Shown here: positions 23,985 to 35,695 of the stretch, piece by piece | How positions within the stretch are numbered: the stretch's first letter is position 1 | How the letters are laid out: each line of letters starts with the position of its first letter | Origin: Aquilaria yunnanensis | Taxonomy: Eukaryota; Streptophyta; Magnoliopsida; Malvales; Thymelaeaceae | Length of the DNA: 64,000 bases | Assembly (NCBI GenBank): GCA_039654915.1 | Contig: CM077596.1 | Coordinates: forward strand, 62,001 to 126,000 | Direction: 5' to 3' | Position numbers and translations under genes: made by a program | Notes under the pieces: generated by a model | Told to the model about the DNA's origin: nothing | Database searches by the model: none | The model's input: only the letters and a program-made list of their open reading frames with translations

Positions 23985-25345
23985 ACAGCAAAGGGGCAAT
24001 TTTGCTATTAAAATGTAAGTGAAGAGAAATTTTGCCATTAAAAAACTTTTTCAGACAAATTTGTCATGGATGTTTTCGAAACAGGGATATTTACCATTGT
24101 CGTTAATGACATATTAAGAGAGTGATGAGGTGGCTTTATTTTATTAAAGTGGAGGCACAAGTAGAAATGTGGCCCTTCGGTAAAAAAAAGAAAAAAGAAA
24201 AAACTATATTATAGTTACTCAAATTGTATTTGTTCTCTTTTCATCCTAATATTTCATCTTTAACACCAAAACCATCATATCCTTTGGTAAATATTTATAT
24301 TGCACTTATCTCATCAAACTGTAGCATATGTAGCTACTGTTTCTAAATTCCAAGTAGTGGTCTCGCTCCAATTTTGATCACCATGGTGCTGAAATTTTAA
24401 TTCTCATACTAGCCTTGGATCCAAGCCATACATGTGAGTCAATCAAATCTCAATAGTAATACCATTGCTGTTAAAATCTGTTCCTTCAGCCCATAGCCAA
24501 ATTCCCAACCATTCCAACCTTGTGGTGTCGATTTCTAATCCACAAAGCTAAGAACCAAGCAGTTGTCTCCAACCCTCCAAAAGAAAGAACAACCATGGAA
24601 AAAACCATGTCTCTCTTAATTTCTTCTTTCTGTTCTACAAGCAAAAGGCCCCTTCGGTCTGTTAGGTCTCTCTCCACTGTTGCCTCATTCTCCCCAGATT
24701 TTGATCCGAAACCCCTTCCTCCACTGTAGTCAACTTTCCCTTCACCCCCGCCTCCTCCATGAACTCCAAATCCGAGATTTCAATCCGATGCCACTTGATC
24801 CAGCTGATGGCTTCTCTCTTGAATCCTATAGCCACCACTTCCTCCACCATGTCTAGCCCCAATTCTCTGCCTACAATCCTTTCTCCTGTTGCCTCCAGTT
24901 CTTCTCCCTCCTTACTAAGTCTTTAGTCGTATTCTTTGCTCTATCAAATTTCGATTCACCTAATAACAAATGACAGAAATTGGATTTCTCAATATTTTAA
25001 TTTGGAGGATCGGATGTTTTAAGAGAATAGAACAACCCAGTTTTTTGTTTAGGGGAATCTGCTTGTTTTTGTTCTTTGGGTATTCTTGTACAAATCATGT
25101 TACATTTTACCAATTCTTTAACGTGTATTGTTGATGTGGCCAGCAAACTTATCCAACTTACCCCCACCTAACAGAATATTCTTGATATTAGAATATTCCC
25201 ACCGTTAAATGTCATAGTGGTAAATATCTTCATATTTCAAAATATTGATGACAAACATGCTCGTTTCCATAGCAAATTTGCCTAGAAAAATACTTTGGTA
25301 GCAAAATTACACTCCGCCCTATACTTTAATGACAAGATTACCCCT
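23985..25345. mobile_element. Candidate Mutator-like element with long degenerate TIRs
   Basis: The left arm (AATTTTGCTATTAAAA ... GACAAATTTGTCATGGAT ... GATATTTACCA) is matched in inverted orientation by the right arm. Read on the minus strand, the right arm has AATTTTGCTACCAAAG, GGCAAATTTGCTATGGA and GATATTTACCA. The span is about 1.36 kb; ends and target duplication were not fixed. An interior richer in GC (24480-24910) holds open frames on both strands. One starts at 24595 (MEKTMSLLISSFCSTSKRPL) and could be captured gene sequence; it is unrecognised. Confidence 0.42.
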
Positions 25346-25384
25346 TGTACCGATTTCTTACTAATGTTTGGCTCTTGGATTGAA

Positions 25385-26940
25385 TTTTTTATTAAAGTTT
25401 TTTTCTAGCACCAATATTGCTACTACCATTATAGTTTGAGACTGGATGTGCCATTAATATTACTACCATAGATATTATAGACATATATCTAATTAGACAG
25501 AGTATTGATTTTACAATTTTACCCCTTACTCTAACCATCTTTCTCTCTTCCTTCCTCCTACTACACCTCAGACTGTTTCTCTCTCTCTCTCCCCTTCTCA
25601 TCGCCGCAACCGCTGACTGCCACTCCAGACTCCGATCTCTGTCGCGCAACGATTTTCGTAGCGCACTGATCTCCGTCGTCGCACACTAATCTTCATCGAG
25701 CACTAACATCCTAGGTGAGGCGAGGCATCGTGATCACATCCAAAGGTCACCGAGGCGAGGCGGTGTGATCTGAGGAGAGATAGTGTGATCCAAGACGAGA
25801 AGGCGATTCGAGGAAAGATGACAAGACGAATGGCGAGGTGACGGGAATAAACAGCGAGGCCTCTCCGGTCTTGAATCGCGACTCTCCAATCTGATTGACT
25901 TTTGATCTAATCGCGACTCTCCCATTTGATTTACTTTCGAATTGCAACTCTCCGATCTAATCTCGAATTGCAATCTCTCCGATCTCAAATTCAACCCGTT
26001 GACCTGGAGAAGAGATTGGGATTGGAGACGGACAAGAAGCCAGACGCTTCTGACCAAGAGAAGATAAAATAGCGCTGCTCCAGCTTCATCTCTGCTCACT
26101 GGGAGTCAGATTTGTGGTGACTCTCAGTGGAGAAGGAGGAATCAGATGAGGGGTTAAAGAAGTTTGGAATTATAAAAGAGTTGAAAGAACTTTCGTACAT
26201 TTATTTAGACATTTCAATATATTTGTTTAGACATTTGTATTTATTATTTCATCCACTTTTAATTTTAAAGATAATAAATTTTTTGCTTATAGTTACAGAC
26301 ATTTTAGTATTTTTCTTCAAACACTTTTATATAATTATTCAGACATTTTTACTTATTAATTTAAACACGTTCATTTTTAAAATAATAAATTATTAGCATA
26401 TTACTCAAACACTTTTATATATTTCTGTAGACAATTTAATGTATTTAATCAAACACTTCTACACGTTTACATTTTTTCAAAAAAAAACAAATTATTTATA
26501 TATTATTAAAGAGAATAAATAATCTGCATATTATTTTAGACACTTTTAAATACTTATTCACACAGTTTCCCAATTACTTTAGACACTTTGTTTTTTTGTC
26601 TTTGACACTTATACAAATGTGAGTAATGGCGGAATTTGGTAGTGGCAACGGCGGCGGCGATGGCGATGGCAATGGCAAGCTCTGCGGTGGCAAGATTGAG
26701 AGTATAATTTTTTAAGGAAGAGAGAGTTTTGATGAGGGACAATTTTGTTAATTTTTTTTTATACAAATGGATTATATAGAGAGAGTTAAGGATGAGTTAG
26801 TATGCCTAATTAGACATATGTGCACAGTATAATAACTAAATATTACAGTTAGAGACATAATATACCACCAACTGTTAAAAACCTAATGGTAAAAACAAGA
26901 AGTTGTTAGTTTTGAAATTTTCATCTACTAGTGTAACTTT
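25385..26940. mobile_element. Candidate TIR element with low-complexity interior
   Basis: The left side has GACATATATCTAATTAGACA (25480-25499). The right side on the minus strand has CACATATGTCTAATTAGGCA (26803-26822), with further similar words outward, so degenerate inverted termini are likely. The interior starts with pyrimidine-rich then GC-rich sequence. It continues as a degenerate array of TTTAGACATTT/CAAACACTTTTA words (26195-26600) and ends in a GGCGGCGAT run (26640-26685). No recognised protein. Confidence 0.35.
26195..26600 (+). repeat. Degenerate array of (T)TNAGACATTT / CAAACACTT words
   Basis: At least ten occurrences of TAGACATTT, CAGACATTT, TAGACACTTT or CAAACACTT, spaced mostly 20-45 bp apart, lie in AT-rich sequence with repeated AATAATAAATT blocks. 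The long plus-strand frame at 26127-26396 (I/L/Y/F-rich) is a by-product. Confidence 0.55.
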
Positions 26941-27639
26941 TAATAAGTTTAAGGAACTTTATGCAATTTACTATTTAATATTCCTAACAAACCACAAGAA
27001 ATAAGTACAACACCAATTTATTAACAAGCTAAGAAGCCCATCAATAGATGGCACACATCTACCAAGTAAATGTTTAGATGTGCTGAGGACTAAGGAGAAT
27101 TAGGAAAATTCATACTGAGAAAGAGGTGACGGAAGCACATCTTTAAATTTTATGAAATTAAGACAAATGTAAGTATTTTGTTGGGAGGGATCAGAGGGTA
27201 ACCAGTTGTACAAAAAGAAAAGAAATGAAGAAATAAAGTGACTGGCCACTGAAAAATCGAAAAACAAAGTAAATCATAGAGTATTTGATTTAGATTTACA
27301 ACGTAAATAAGTACCCTGAAACAACATACAGGTCAAATTGTAATGTCTGTACAAGATGGATACTATGGAAGAACATCCTCAATTATGATTGACATGTTCC
27401 ATACCAAAGTAAAACTCGTAAAGCTAGATACTTGATCTGGAAAAAATAAAAAAGTGAAGCCAGATTCATGATTATTTTGTACTGCATTACAAACAAACCT
27501 TTATGCAGGCCTTCTTTTAACATAAATTTCTAAAGAAGAAAGAGCCAAAGAGTGGTCGGATTTTGCAAGCTGTTCCAGCCACTACAGGATGAAACTTTCA
27601 CAGGCTGCCCACGACCACGACTAAGCTGAACAAGCTTGA
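26941..27639. other. Spacer and 3' UTR of the PFK gene
   Basis: AT-rich sequence without a recognisable gene. The part next to 27639 is presumably the 3' UTR of the minus-strand phosphofructokinase. Confidence 0.4.
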
Positions 27640-30600
27640 TCAAGTCTTCTTACCGACCGGCGTAGTGGGTGCCTCCTCTTTCTTGCTTTCCAGTATATCT
27701 TTTGAGCTCAAAAAGCTGGGTTGATTCGTTGAAGAAAGTAGCCTTGCCCACATTCTGTCAGTAATCACAACCTTGTTCGGTTTCTCCGTGATCCGCTGCA
27801 AGGGCAATATCCAGCTATTTAAGTCCATTCCCATGCAAATATAAAAAGGGCATCTAACAACTAACAACACTCACGTTGAAGGGTATGTAAGTTTGCCTGC
27901 CGTTGACAAGACCAACTGTGAAACCGGTGTAACCTGCCATTGCCCCGTGCACTGCACTTTGCGCCAGAAGGGTGCAGTATACATTGTCAGATGCATTGCT
28001 TGGGACGGCACGAATCATGTAGGTTGGATCTGCCGGAAGACAAAGAGAATGCTCGATGACACCAGCCAATAATAAATCTGTGGAAGTCACGTATGTGCAA
28101 AGTATTATAGCAGTAAGTATCAATACCAACCTATATACTTTAAGTTTATGGTCATCTTTTTCTGCTTTGAAAAGTAATCCTGCAAAAGCAAACAAACTAA
28201 TGAAATTCATCTCTATGATATTCAGGTAACACATCTTTCAGATGAACTCCTGATCAGGGGAACTAGAAATAAGAACTAAAGATTTGGCAACGCATGAATA
28301 ATCTAACACTATACTAACCATACTAGATCATTCCCCGATGGAACATGTCACATACCTTTATCTGCTGTGATAACCATAGACCGACATCCTTGAGAAGCGT
28401 ATTTCCCGAAGCATCCTTCAGAGGTTGCATGCTTTCAGTGAGAAGTTCTTGTCCAGCACCCTCAGCTATCACTATGACCATGTGCCCAGATTCTTTGAGG
28501 CGCTTCTCTATGAATTCAAAAAGTCCACTAGATCCTTCAAGATAAAATGGCGACTCTGGAATCAGGCAACAATCCACATCTCGGCTAGCAAGAGTAGCAT
28601 ACATTGCGATAAATCCTGCCAAGCAATGGAAGTTTGATTTCTTAGACAGAAAATACGATAGCATAGCTAAGCATGGCCAAAGTAGAAAGTGCAGGGACGA
28701 ACAATACCATGGAATGATTATTACACCTACATAGATGAAGATACCTCGTTGGAAACCATGTGTAATGTGTGCATGGGGGGAGGTCCATCTCCTCCAATTA
28801 TGTATGAAGAGAAAGGTAAAAGAGTGCAAAGAAACATGACAAAGTGAAGGAAAGTCAGAGACTTACCACTGTAGCGTCCCATTAGCTTCACGAGACCAAT
28901 GCCATTCTCAAAGCTTTCAGCTTCAACATGTGCCGCATTAATAGCACATTGAGCCTCCTCAACAGCAGTGTCAAACCCAAAGGACTTATCAATTAACTGT
29001 CATTGTATGAGCAGTGTTAGTTGGTTTGTCAGGACCTTGAAAGTAGGGGACATCACAACCAAGCAGTTTAATAAGCTGAAACCAGTACCGGAATGTCATT
29101 GTCTATGGTTTTGGGAATTCCAGCAACTGCCACTTTCAAACCACGCCTTCTAATTTCCTGTTTGGTGCGGAGTAGAACTGTTAAAACATGCAGGTAAAAA
29201 CAGGATTCGGTATCCAGTGGAGGAAAAAGTACCTCATATATAGCAGATGCACCTCTTTGAGTTCCATCCCCTCCAATTATGTAAACCTAAATTTTTTAAA
29301 GAGGACAGTGCATTGATTTGATACATATTTCTGGCACATAAATAAGAACCTAGCCACCATCGCAATGACAATAACTACTGTATTCTTCGGACCTGGTTAA
29401 TTCCTCGATCAGCAATACTGTCAACAATTTTTGCTGTATCATGACCACCTCTTGATGTACCAATAATGGTTCCACCTCGTTTATGGATATCATTCACAAC
29501 CTTGAGGTTCAATGGGACAGTGTTTTTAGCATAAAAGCCTCTGTATCCTCCCTGCAAGATCAGATTTCATTGGCATCCACTTCCACCAAATTGATTCAAA
29601 AGCATAATTTGATCACATTGATACAACAGCAAGCTGAGCTCCAAAAATTCCTTATGATTCACAATTTACACAGTTGGAATTTGTCCGCTTGATGCCCTCT
29701 AACCCGGGGAAAGAAATGTATCCCATATTACAAAAACATAGATAGAGGAAACTTCTAAAAGAATCACTTACTTCTATACCCAAGATTCTTGTTACGCCAT
29801 ACATATGGTGCAGGCCACAGACGATTTCTCTAACCACTGTGTTGAGTCCAGGGCAAAGACCACCACAAGTGACAATACATGCATGAACTTCATCTGAATG
29901 AAAATACACCTAGAGAACATGATAATCAAAAGGATCTTGTAAAAGCCGAGGAAAGCATGCATCATCATTCAAAATGACATGCTGTTTATGGACCTTTTGA
30001 CGGGCACCAGCTCGTCGGAAATGTGTTCCCCTAGGACCTTCTTTATGGACAACAATCTATAAAGAATGAAGGTGGAAAGTTAAGGATCAGCAATTCTTAG
30101 ACAGTAGTATAGGTCTATGAGATGAATCTGTTAGAAATAAAGCAAACAAAATAGAAGTGGCAAAAACCGGTGGAACAGAGTCAACAGACCTTCAAAGGAA
30201 CTGTATCATCAGCATCAACAAAGTATTGCCTGCAAATCCAAACTAATCCGGTGAATACTAATTCATAAGTACCATGCTCAACAACAAGAAAGACTGAAAG
30301 TTCGCAGAAAACTTACTTGACAACGGAGTATGCAGGATTGTCTTGCAGAGGATTGGGGTAAGTCTGAACCAGGACAAGAAAAAACAAAATGCACCAAACT
30401 CTATCACTGATGAACAAGAATAAATCTTCGAATGGAAAATTAAGCAAAACAAAGAGGAAATTCTAAACTGCAGCGTCAAGGTGATTAGATGGACATAAAT
30501 CATGATGATATATAAAAAAAATGCCTTGTAACAACAGAACCTGAACGATCCCGCAACAATCGTGCACGTATTTGCAGGTTTAATGGATTATGTTCCAGAA

Positions 30601-30761
30601 AAAGCCAGGATCAAAAGAAATTTTCTCACGAATCAGACGGAAAGCGGGAAACTTACGGGAGGGTTAGTGAGGTAATCGGACAAGTGAGGAACATCCTCGA
30701 GCACGTAACCAAGAGGACCCTCAACAATCTTGGGCTTGAAAGAGTTCCCTGTAGAGCCCAT
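27640..30761 (-). CDS. PFK3: ATP-dependent 6-phosphofructokinase, plant cytosolic type
   Basis: Thirteen exons on the minus strand: 30761-30657, 30363-30317, 30229-30190, 30056-29994, 29909-29772, 29551-29393, 29286-29233, 29158-29090, 28996-28867, 28615-28356, 28179-28131, 28029-27875, 27795-27640. They give 474 residues. It phosphorylates fructose 6-phosphate at the committed step of glycolysis. Landmarks are [17 protein letters not shown], the ATP-type GGDGT (about 189-193), PKTIDNDIP (about 217), [27 protein letters not shown] and [22 protein letters not shown] and KTIDND distinguish it from pyrophosphate-dependent PFP. The ATG at 30761 fits the usual PFK3-like N-terminus ([14 protein letters not shown]). 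The frame stays open 49 codons further upstream to an ATG at 30908. The symbol is by similarity. Confidence 0.96.
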
Positions 30762-33230
30762 GGAATAAACAAGAGCACGAAGAGGATAGGGAAAGTGGAA
30801 CGAGAAGAGACGAAACCGAGGGAAATGAACTTGAAAATCCCAGAAATGGAGGGCGAATTCAGAGGCGACGATATTGGTAAATAAGCGGCGACAAGGAAAT
30901 CCATGCAATGAGGCATTTCAAAGCCCGTGAGACGAGGAGAGATTTCCATAATCGGAGGAGACCCAGTTGACTAAAAATGAAAATTATCAGACGACCTCGA
31001 CGACTTGCGTTGATCTTATTTTCGGGGGAAAACTTAAAACCACAGGGGCCGAACACGTTACAAGAAGACACAAGTGCGACAACGGAGACTAATAGGCTTG
31101 TTTTTTCTCCGCCCGTCTAGTCTGGTTCCTCGAGTAAGTCCACACTTCACGTAGTTTCTGCTGGAGAGAGATAGAAAATTCTAAAATCTCTCCAGGAGTG
31201 ATTCATATGGCTCGGAAATGAAACAGGGGTCGATCAGAAACCTTTGCTGGTTTTCTTTCAAAAAAAAACCTGTGCTGGTTGCCTGGTTTCCGTTTTGCAG
31301 CAAACTGGAATTTGCACCATGCGACATATCGTCTAAAATTCGGTGTTAACTGTGTCTGTGCCCCTAATCTTTTATTATTGTTCTATTTTGAACCCTAACA
31401 TTGGAATATTACATATGAAGTCCTAACCTCAATTTAGTGTTCTATTTTGGATCTTTGGATAATAGAAAGCGTTAAAATGGACAAAACTGGCCACATGGCA
31501 CACCAACATAGGGCAATTGCCCATGGTGGCACAATAAATAAGCTCTAGCAATGATGTGGAAAAGAAAGAAAAAAAATTAAAACCCTCCATTAACCTCACC
31601 CATTTGGGCTTTGACTTACTTCCACTGCAGTCATTCTCCATCCCCACACTGCCCTCCGCCATGTGGCCACCTCCCCCTTCCTTCCCCACCTAGCCCGACA
31701 CGCCCTTCTACCGCCTCTCCTAAGGATGTCATTTGTTGTGCCCAGCATCTCAACGCATATGCCGCAACATCTTTTTACTCGATCACGAAATTAATGAGAA
31801 CTAATGAGAACCCATCACCAAAGAACCGATGAAAACCCATTGTGAAATCACTAAATCAATGAAAACCCGACTCGCTGAACCTGCTGACCAAGGACAGAAG
31901 CACTACCCAGTTGGGAAACTACATCATGACAGTAGGGCTTGGATGACCGAAGAAGGAGTTGTTGCTAATTGTGACAATAGGGCTTGGGACACTGAAGAAT
32001 GAGCCCATCTTTGACCCTTCCACCTCTTACTTTTACACCAATGTCTCTTACTCCTCTTTTCTTTGTAGTTCTCTGCTTCGACCCATCATGAAATTGTGAA
32101 ATTGCCAATAAATTGCAAAATTGATTTCAGCATTAGGCGCATCATGCAACACCTCAAGCTAATCCATTGTCATAGCCAAGCCCATGCTCATTTGATGACC
32201 CGCCTTCATTGACCTGACCTTAAGTCGTTGACATCGGCGCTTCCATCGAAGGCCTACCATCAAAGAGCTCTATCGATTTTGCATTCACATTTTCTTCTTT
32301 TCCACTTTTCCTTTCTTTTTCACATCATCAACATTTTTTCCTTTTTACTCCACATCACCATACTAGTTTTTTTTAATTATTTTTTTCTTTTCTACATCAT
32401 TGATAGCAGGTAAATCATTATGCCAATAAGGCAAATCGTCCACCCTGGCATGCCACGTGGCTAGTTCCGTCAAGTAAATTATTTTACCATATTATCCTTC
32501 AAACCATCATTTTAACATTCATTTTTTTTCAATTTTTTTGATTTATGTGAAAAAAATTAAGCATAAAAGTGACAAAACATATAATTTCTTTTTCACTTTC
32601 TTAATCTTTATGTCAAACCAAACGGTTATAAGAAATGGTAGAATAACATTTTTTTTATAATTATTATTATTATTATTTCATGTACTTGTTAGACAATTTA
32701 CAAATAAAATGCATTCAACGAAAATGTTCCATCTTGAATTTTTTCAGACAACATATGTGCATGTTAAATTTTCAATTTCTCACCCACAAAAAGTAACAAT
32801 TTTTTTCCTTTTGAATAATAATGCGACTTTCATAATTTAAAGAAAACTATATATTTTTATTGGTAAAAAATTCGCAAATATATTAAGCGAAATCTACAAT
32901 TAATAATACAATTTATTTTATTATACTATAAGTCAACTTTATTTATATACATAATCATTAGGTAGATGAGTAATTCCATATTTGAAAAAAATTATGATTA
33001 GAAATGGAGGAACCAGTAACAAAAAAAAAAACAGAGGAAGTTGAAATTTTACCATTTATTATAAAATTATTATTTTATAATATAAATTTGAAAAGTGGTC
33101 AAATTGGTTCAATAATTTAAGGGGTAAAATTGAAATTTCTTTTAAATATTTGAGTTAGCACTTAATTATCCCATTAATTAACTCTGCAGTCACTAAATTC
33201 CCTTGCTTTATAATATATATGGTAGATTAC
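30762..33230. other. Spacer upstream of PFK with repeat-like tracts
   Basis: 30762 to about 31200 is the presumed 5' UTR/promoter of PFK. About 31340-32480 looks like a decayed repeat: a left portion with CCTAATC..TTATTATTGTTCTATTTTG phrases and a GC/CT-rich interior at 31610-31730. Further open frames here show no family signature. 32480-33230 is very AT-rich. No gene is supported. Confidence 0.35.
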
Positions 33231-33310
33231 TAATAAGCTTCCTCTGAATTATGAGTATTTTCTTCTTCTGTATTTTCACACTTTTGAGAAAATTGATAAA
33301 ATTTTCTTAC

Positions 33311-33414
33311 ACTTATTGGAAGAAATCTGATAAAATTGGAACGTATAGAGAAGATTAGCATGGCCTCTGCCCCCATCCCAAGGATCACAGACATAGGAGG
33401 AAAATGAAATCGAA
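33311..33414 (+). pseudogene. U6 snRNA pseudogene
   Basis: The plus strand matches the conserved core of U6: GATAAAATTGGAACG is followed by AGAGAAGATTAGCATGGCC at about 33346-33364, then CAAGGATCACA for CAAGGATGACA. The ACAGAG box reads ATAGAG. A 7-8 base insertion (CCCCATCC) splits CTGC from CAAGGAT, and the 5' stem and 3' end are degraded. A TATA-like string lies upstream (33209-33218), but no plant USE element was recognised. These changes argue against a working gene. Confidence 0.82.
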
Positions 33415-33697
33415 GTAGCACTACCATTGCAAATAAAAAAGAAGACTCCTAGCAACAAATGTAGCATGTAAGAATCAAGTTGGAAAAGCAATGAAAAGTG
33501 TTAAAAAATGCTGACAAAATATTTTCAGATATTTTATATATATATCTTCACACAAAAATGCCTCAAATTCATTTATTCAATTTTTTAAAGATCAACCAAG
33601 AGTACCTAAAAAAAAACAGAAAATCATGCGAGAAGAATCAGAGAAAATACGTAGGAGTCTCATGTTAATACCATTTTAATTTTTGGATGACAAAAAT

Positions 33698-35378
33698 GGG
33701 AAAATTACAAAAATTCACTGAAGTTTGGCCAAACTTACGATTGTGTCCTCATTGTTTCAAAAATTTACACTTATCCCCTCAAATTTAACTCCATTAATAA
33801 ATGTTAAGACAAAAAAAAAAAAAAAAAAAAAGAAGGGGGAAGAACCTAGTTTACTCTCCTAACATTCTTCCATTGAAACTTTGATCCCCAACTTCAACAT
33901 CTCTCCCTATTCCCCTACATTCCCATCAATTGCCTCAGTGTCAGAATTTTCCCACTTCATTCTAGAAGGACAACCAAATTTAACCCTAAACAACTAAACC
34001 CTCAGTATGAATCAATTAGCATTTCCATGGCTCTTCATTCAATCATCACTGAGCCAATTCATTTTAATTTAAGTCAACTGACTTATTTTTACTTTTACAT
34101 CTTTTTTGTCTGAAACTAATTTCATTTGAAAGTTAATATTATGTAGATACAATAATTTATTTGAAAGTAAATTTTCATGATATGTTAAATTTTTATGAAT
34201 TTTGTTAATGCCTTAAACTAGAAAAATTTATAAAAATTTAGTGAGGTTACAAAAATTATATTTTCAATGGATTATTGCAGTTATATAATATTGACTTTTA
34301 ATTAAAATTAGTTTCAGGTAAAAAAGTATAAAAATAAAAATAAGTCATTTTGGAGTAAATCTCTCTACAAATGTCCTTATGTCATTACAAATTATAAACA
34401 AAAGGGAAAAAAAACACATGCTAATTAGAGGGATGATCGTAAGCATTTGGTAGCCACACATGATTGCCACCCACACATAATGGCAATCCAATCATCTGGT
34501 CATCGAGCCCATCACCACCAAGCCATGATCACCTCCTTGAAAGTCTTGTTGCCCCAAGACACGATAATAGAATAACCACAATCAAAGCAACAATTGAGTT
34601 CTAAGAGGAGGAAATGGAAGAAGAGATGAATAGATAGGTGTGAGGCAGAGGCAGAGGTAGGGGCGAAGATGGGTGCAATAGGTGAAGACAGGTGCAATGG
34701 CAGAGACGGGTGCGATAGGTGGAGATAGGTGCGAGGGGCGAAGATAGGTGCGACGGGTAGACTTAGGAACTGGGATATTGGCGATCTGCTAGAATTGACA
34801 GCAGTGCAGAATGGAAAAGGTTCATCGACTAAGAGAAATGTAAGGTCATGGCTACTAAAGCCTAGATTGAACAAAACCCAATTGAATTGATTCTAAAACC
34901 CAATCCCCATTTCTAAAACCCATATTGAACAATTGAACCAGTGTAGCCCTAATAGAACTAGTTTTTAAAACCCAGATTGAACAAAACCCAAAACTCAAAA
35001 ATCCATGTCAGAATTGATAAATTGGGTAACTGAGATTAGTGGCATCGAAGGGCATGAAGTTGCTGTTGGCAGATGAACAATGAACAGAATCGATGAAGGC
35101 ACCTGGGTTTTATTTTGTTTTGTTCTAATTAATTAGGAGTCTGGGTTTTCATTTTGATATTGTAGATTTCATTTTAGGTTTATAGGTTTTGTTTTCTTAA
35201 GTTGGGGGCAAAATTTCTATGAATGAAGGTTAGGAGGGCAAAGCCATATATTTTCCCTTTTTTGTGATAATGGTGAATAATTGAGTTAATTTTTGAGGGG
35301 CTTAACTGGAGGTATTTAAAACAAGGAGAATAAAATCGTAGGTTTTTCTAAAGCTTGGGGGGTTTTAGTAATTTTCCC
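33698..35378. mobile_element. Larger Mutator-like relative of the 13198 MITE
   Basis: Left end GGGAAAATTACAAAAATTC; right end on the minus strand GGGAAAATTACTAAAACCCC, essentially the same terminus as the MITE at 13198. Span about 1.68 kb. The 9 bases flanking each side do not match (GACAAAAAT and CAGAAATTA), so the target duplication is lost or the ends belong to different copies. The interior has a poly(A) run (33812-33831) and a purine-rich tandem-like tract of GGTGCGA/GGTGCAATAGG words (34630-34760). A minus-strand 120-codon frame across that tract is not called as a gene. Confidence 0.55.
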
Positions 35379-35695
35379 CAGAAATTATTAGAGTGATCTA
35401 ACCCAAAAAAAAAAGGATTAAAATTGGTTGATATATTTCTATGTTTGAAAACAAACGGAACATAGGTGACCCAATTGAAAATTAACTCAAACTTCAGTGA
35501 TGAACATTGCACTTTCGCCAGCCGTATACGTGTCTGTACTCATTGGGCTTTGGGAATTTGGAGACCACCGGTGCCGAACCAAAAGAGAAGCGACATTCTA
35601 CCCTCCCGTCTTCTTTCTCGCCAGACGTTGGTCTTCCCAGTGTTTCCGAGCTTCGCAACCGTCCGATCGGTAGTTCCAGCCTACCGTCGATCGCC
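35379..35695 (+). other. Presumed promoter and 5' UTR of the MPP alpha gene
   Basis: AT-rich then GC-richer sequence up to the ATG at 35696. The frame is open upstream of the ATG from 35507, but the family start (MYRSAASRLRALR) fits the ATG at 35696. No clear TATA box. Confidence 0.4.

Noticed and set aside
26127..26396. 89-codon plus-strand frame rich in I, L, F and Y
   Set aside because: Low-complexity translation of the TTTAGACATTT-type repeat array.
30653..30949. 98-codon minus-strand frame over the PFK first exon
   Set aside because: It is in a different frame from the PFK coding sequence and crosses the exon-intron border.
34512..34874. 120-codon minus-strand frame rich in HLS/APIFAP repeats
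   Set aside because: Generated by the GGTGCGA purine tandem tract inside a MULE-like element.
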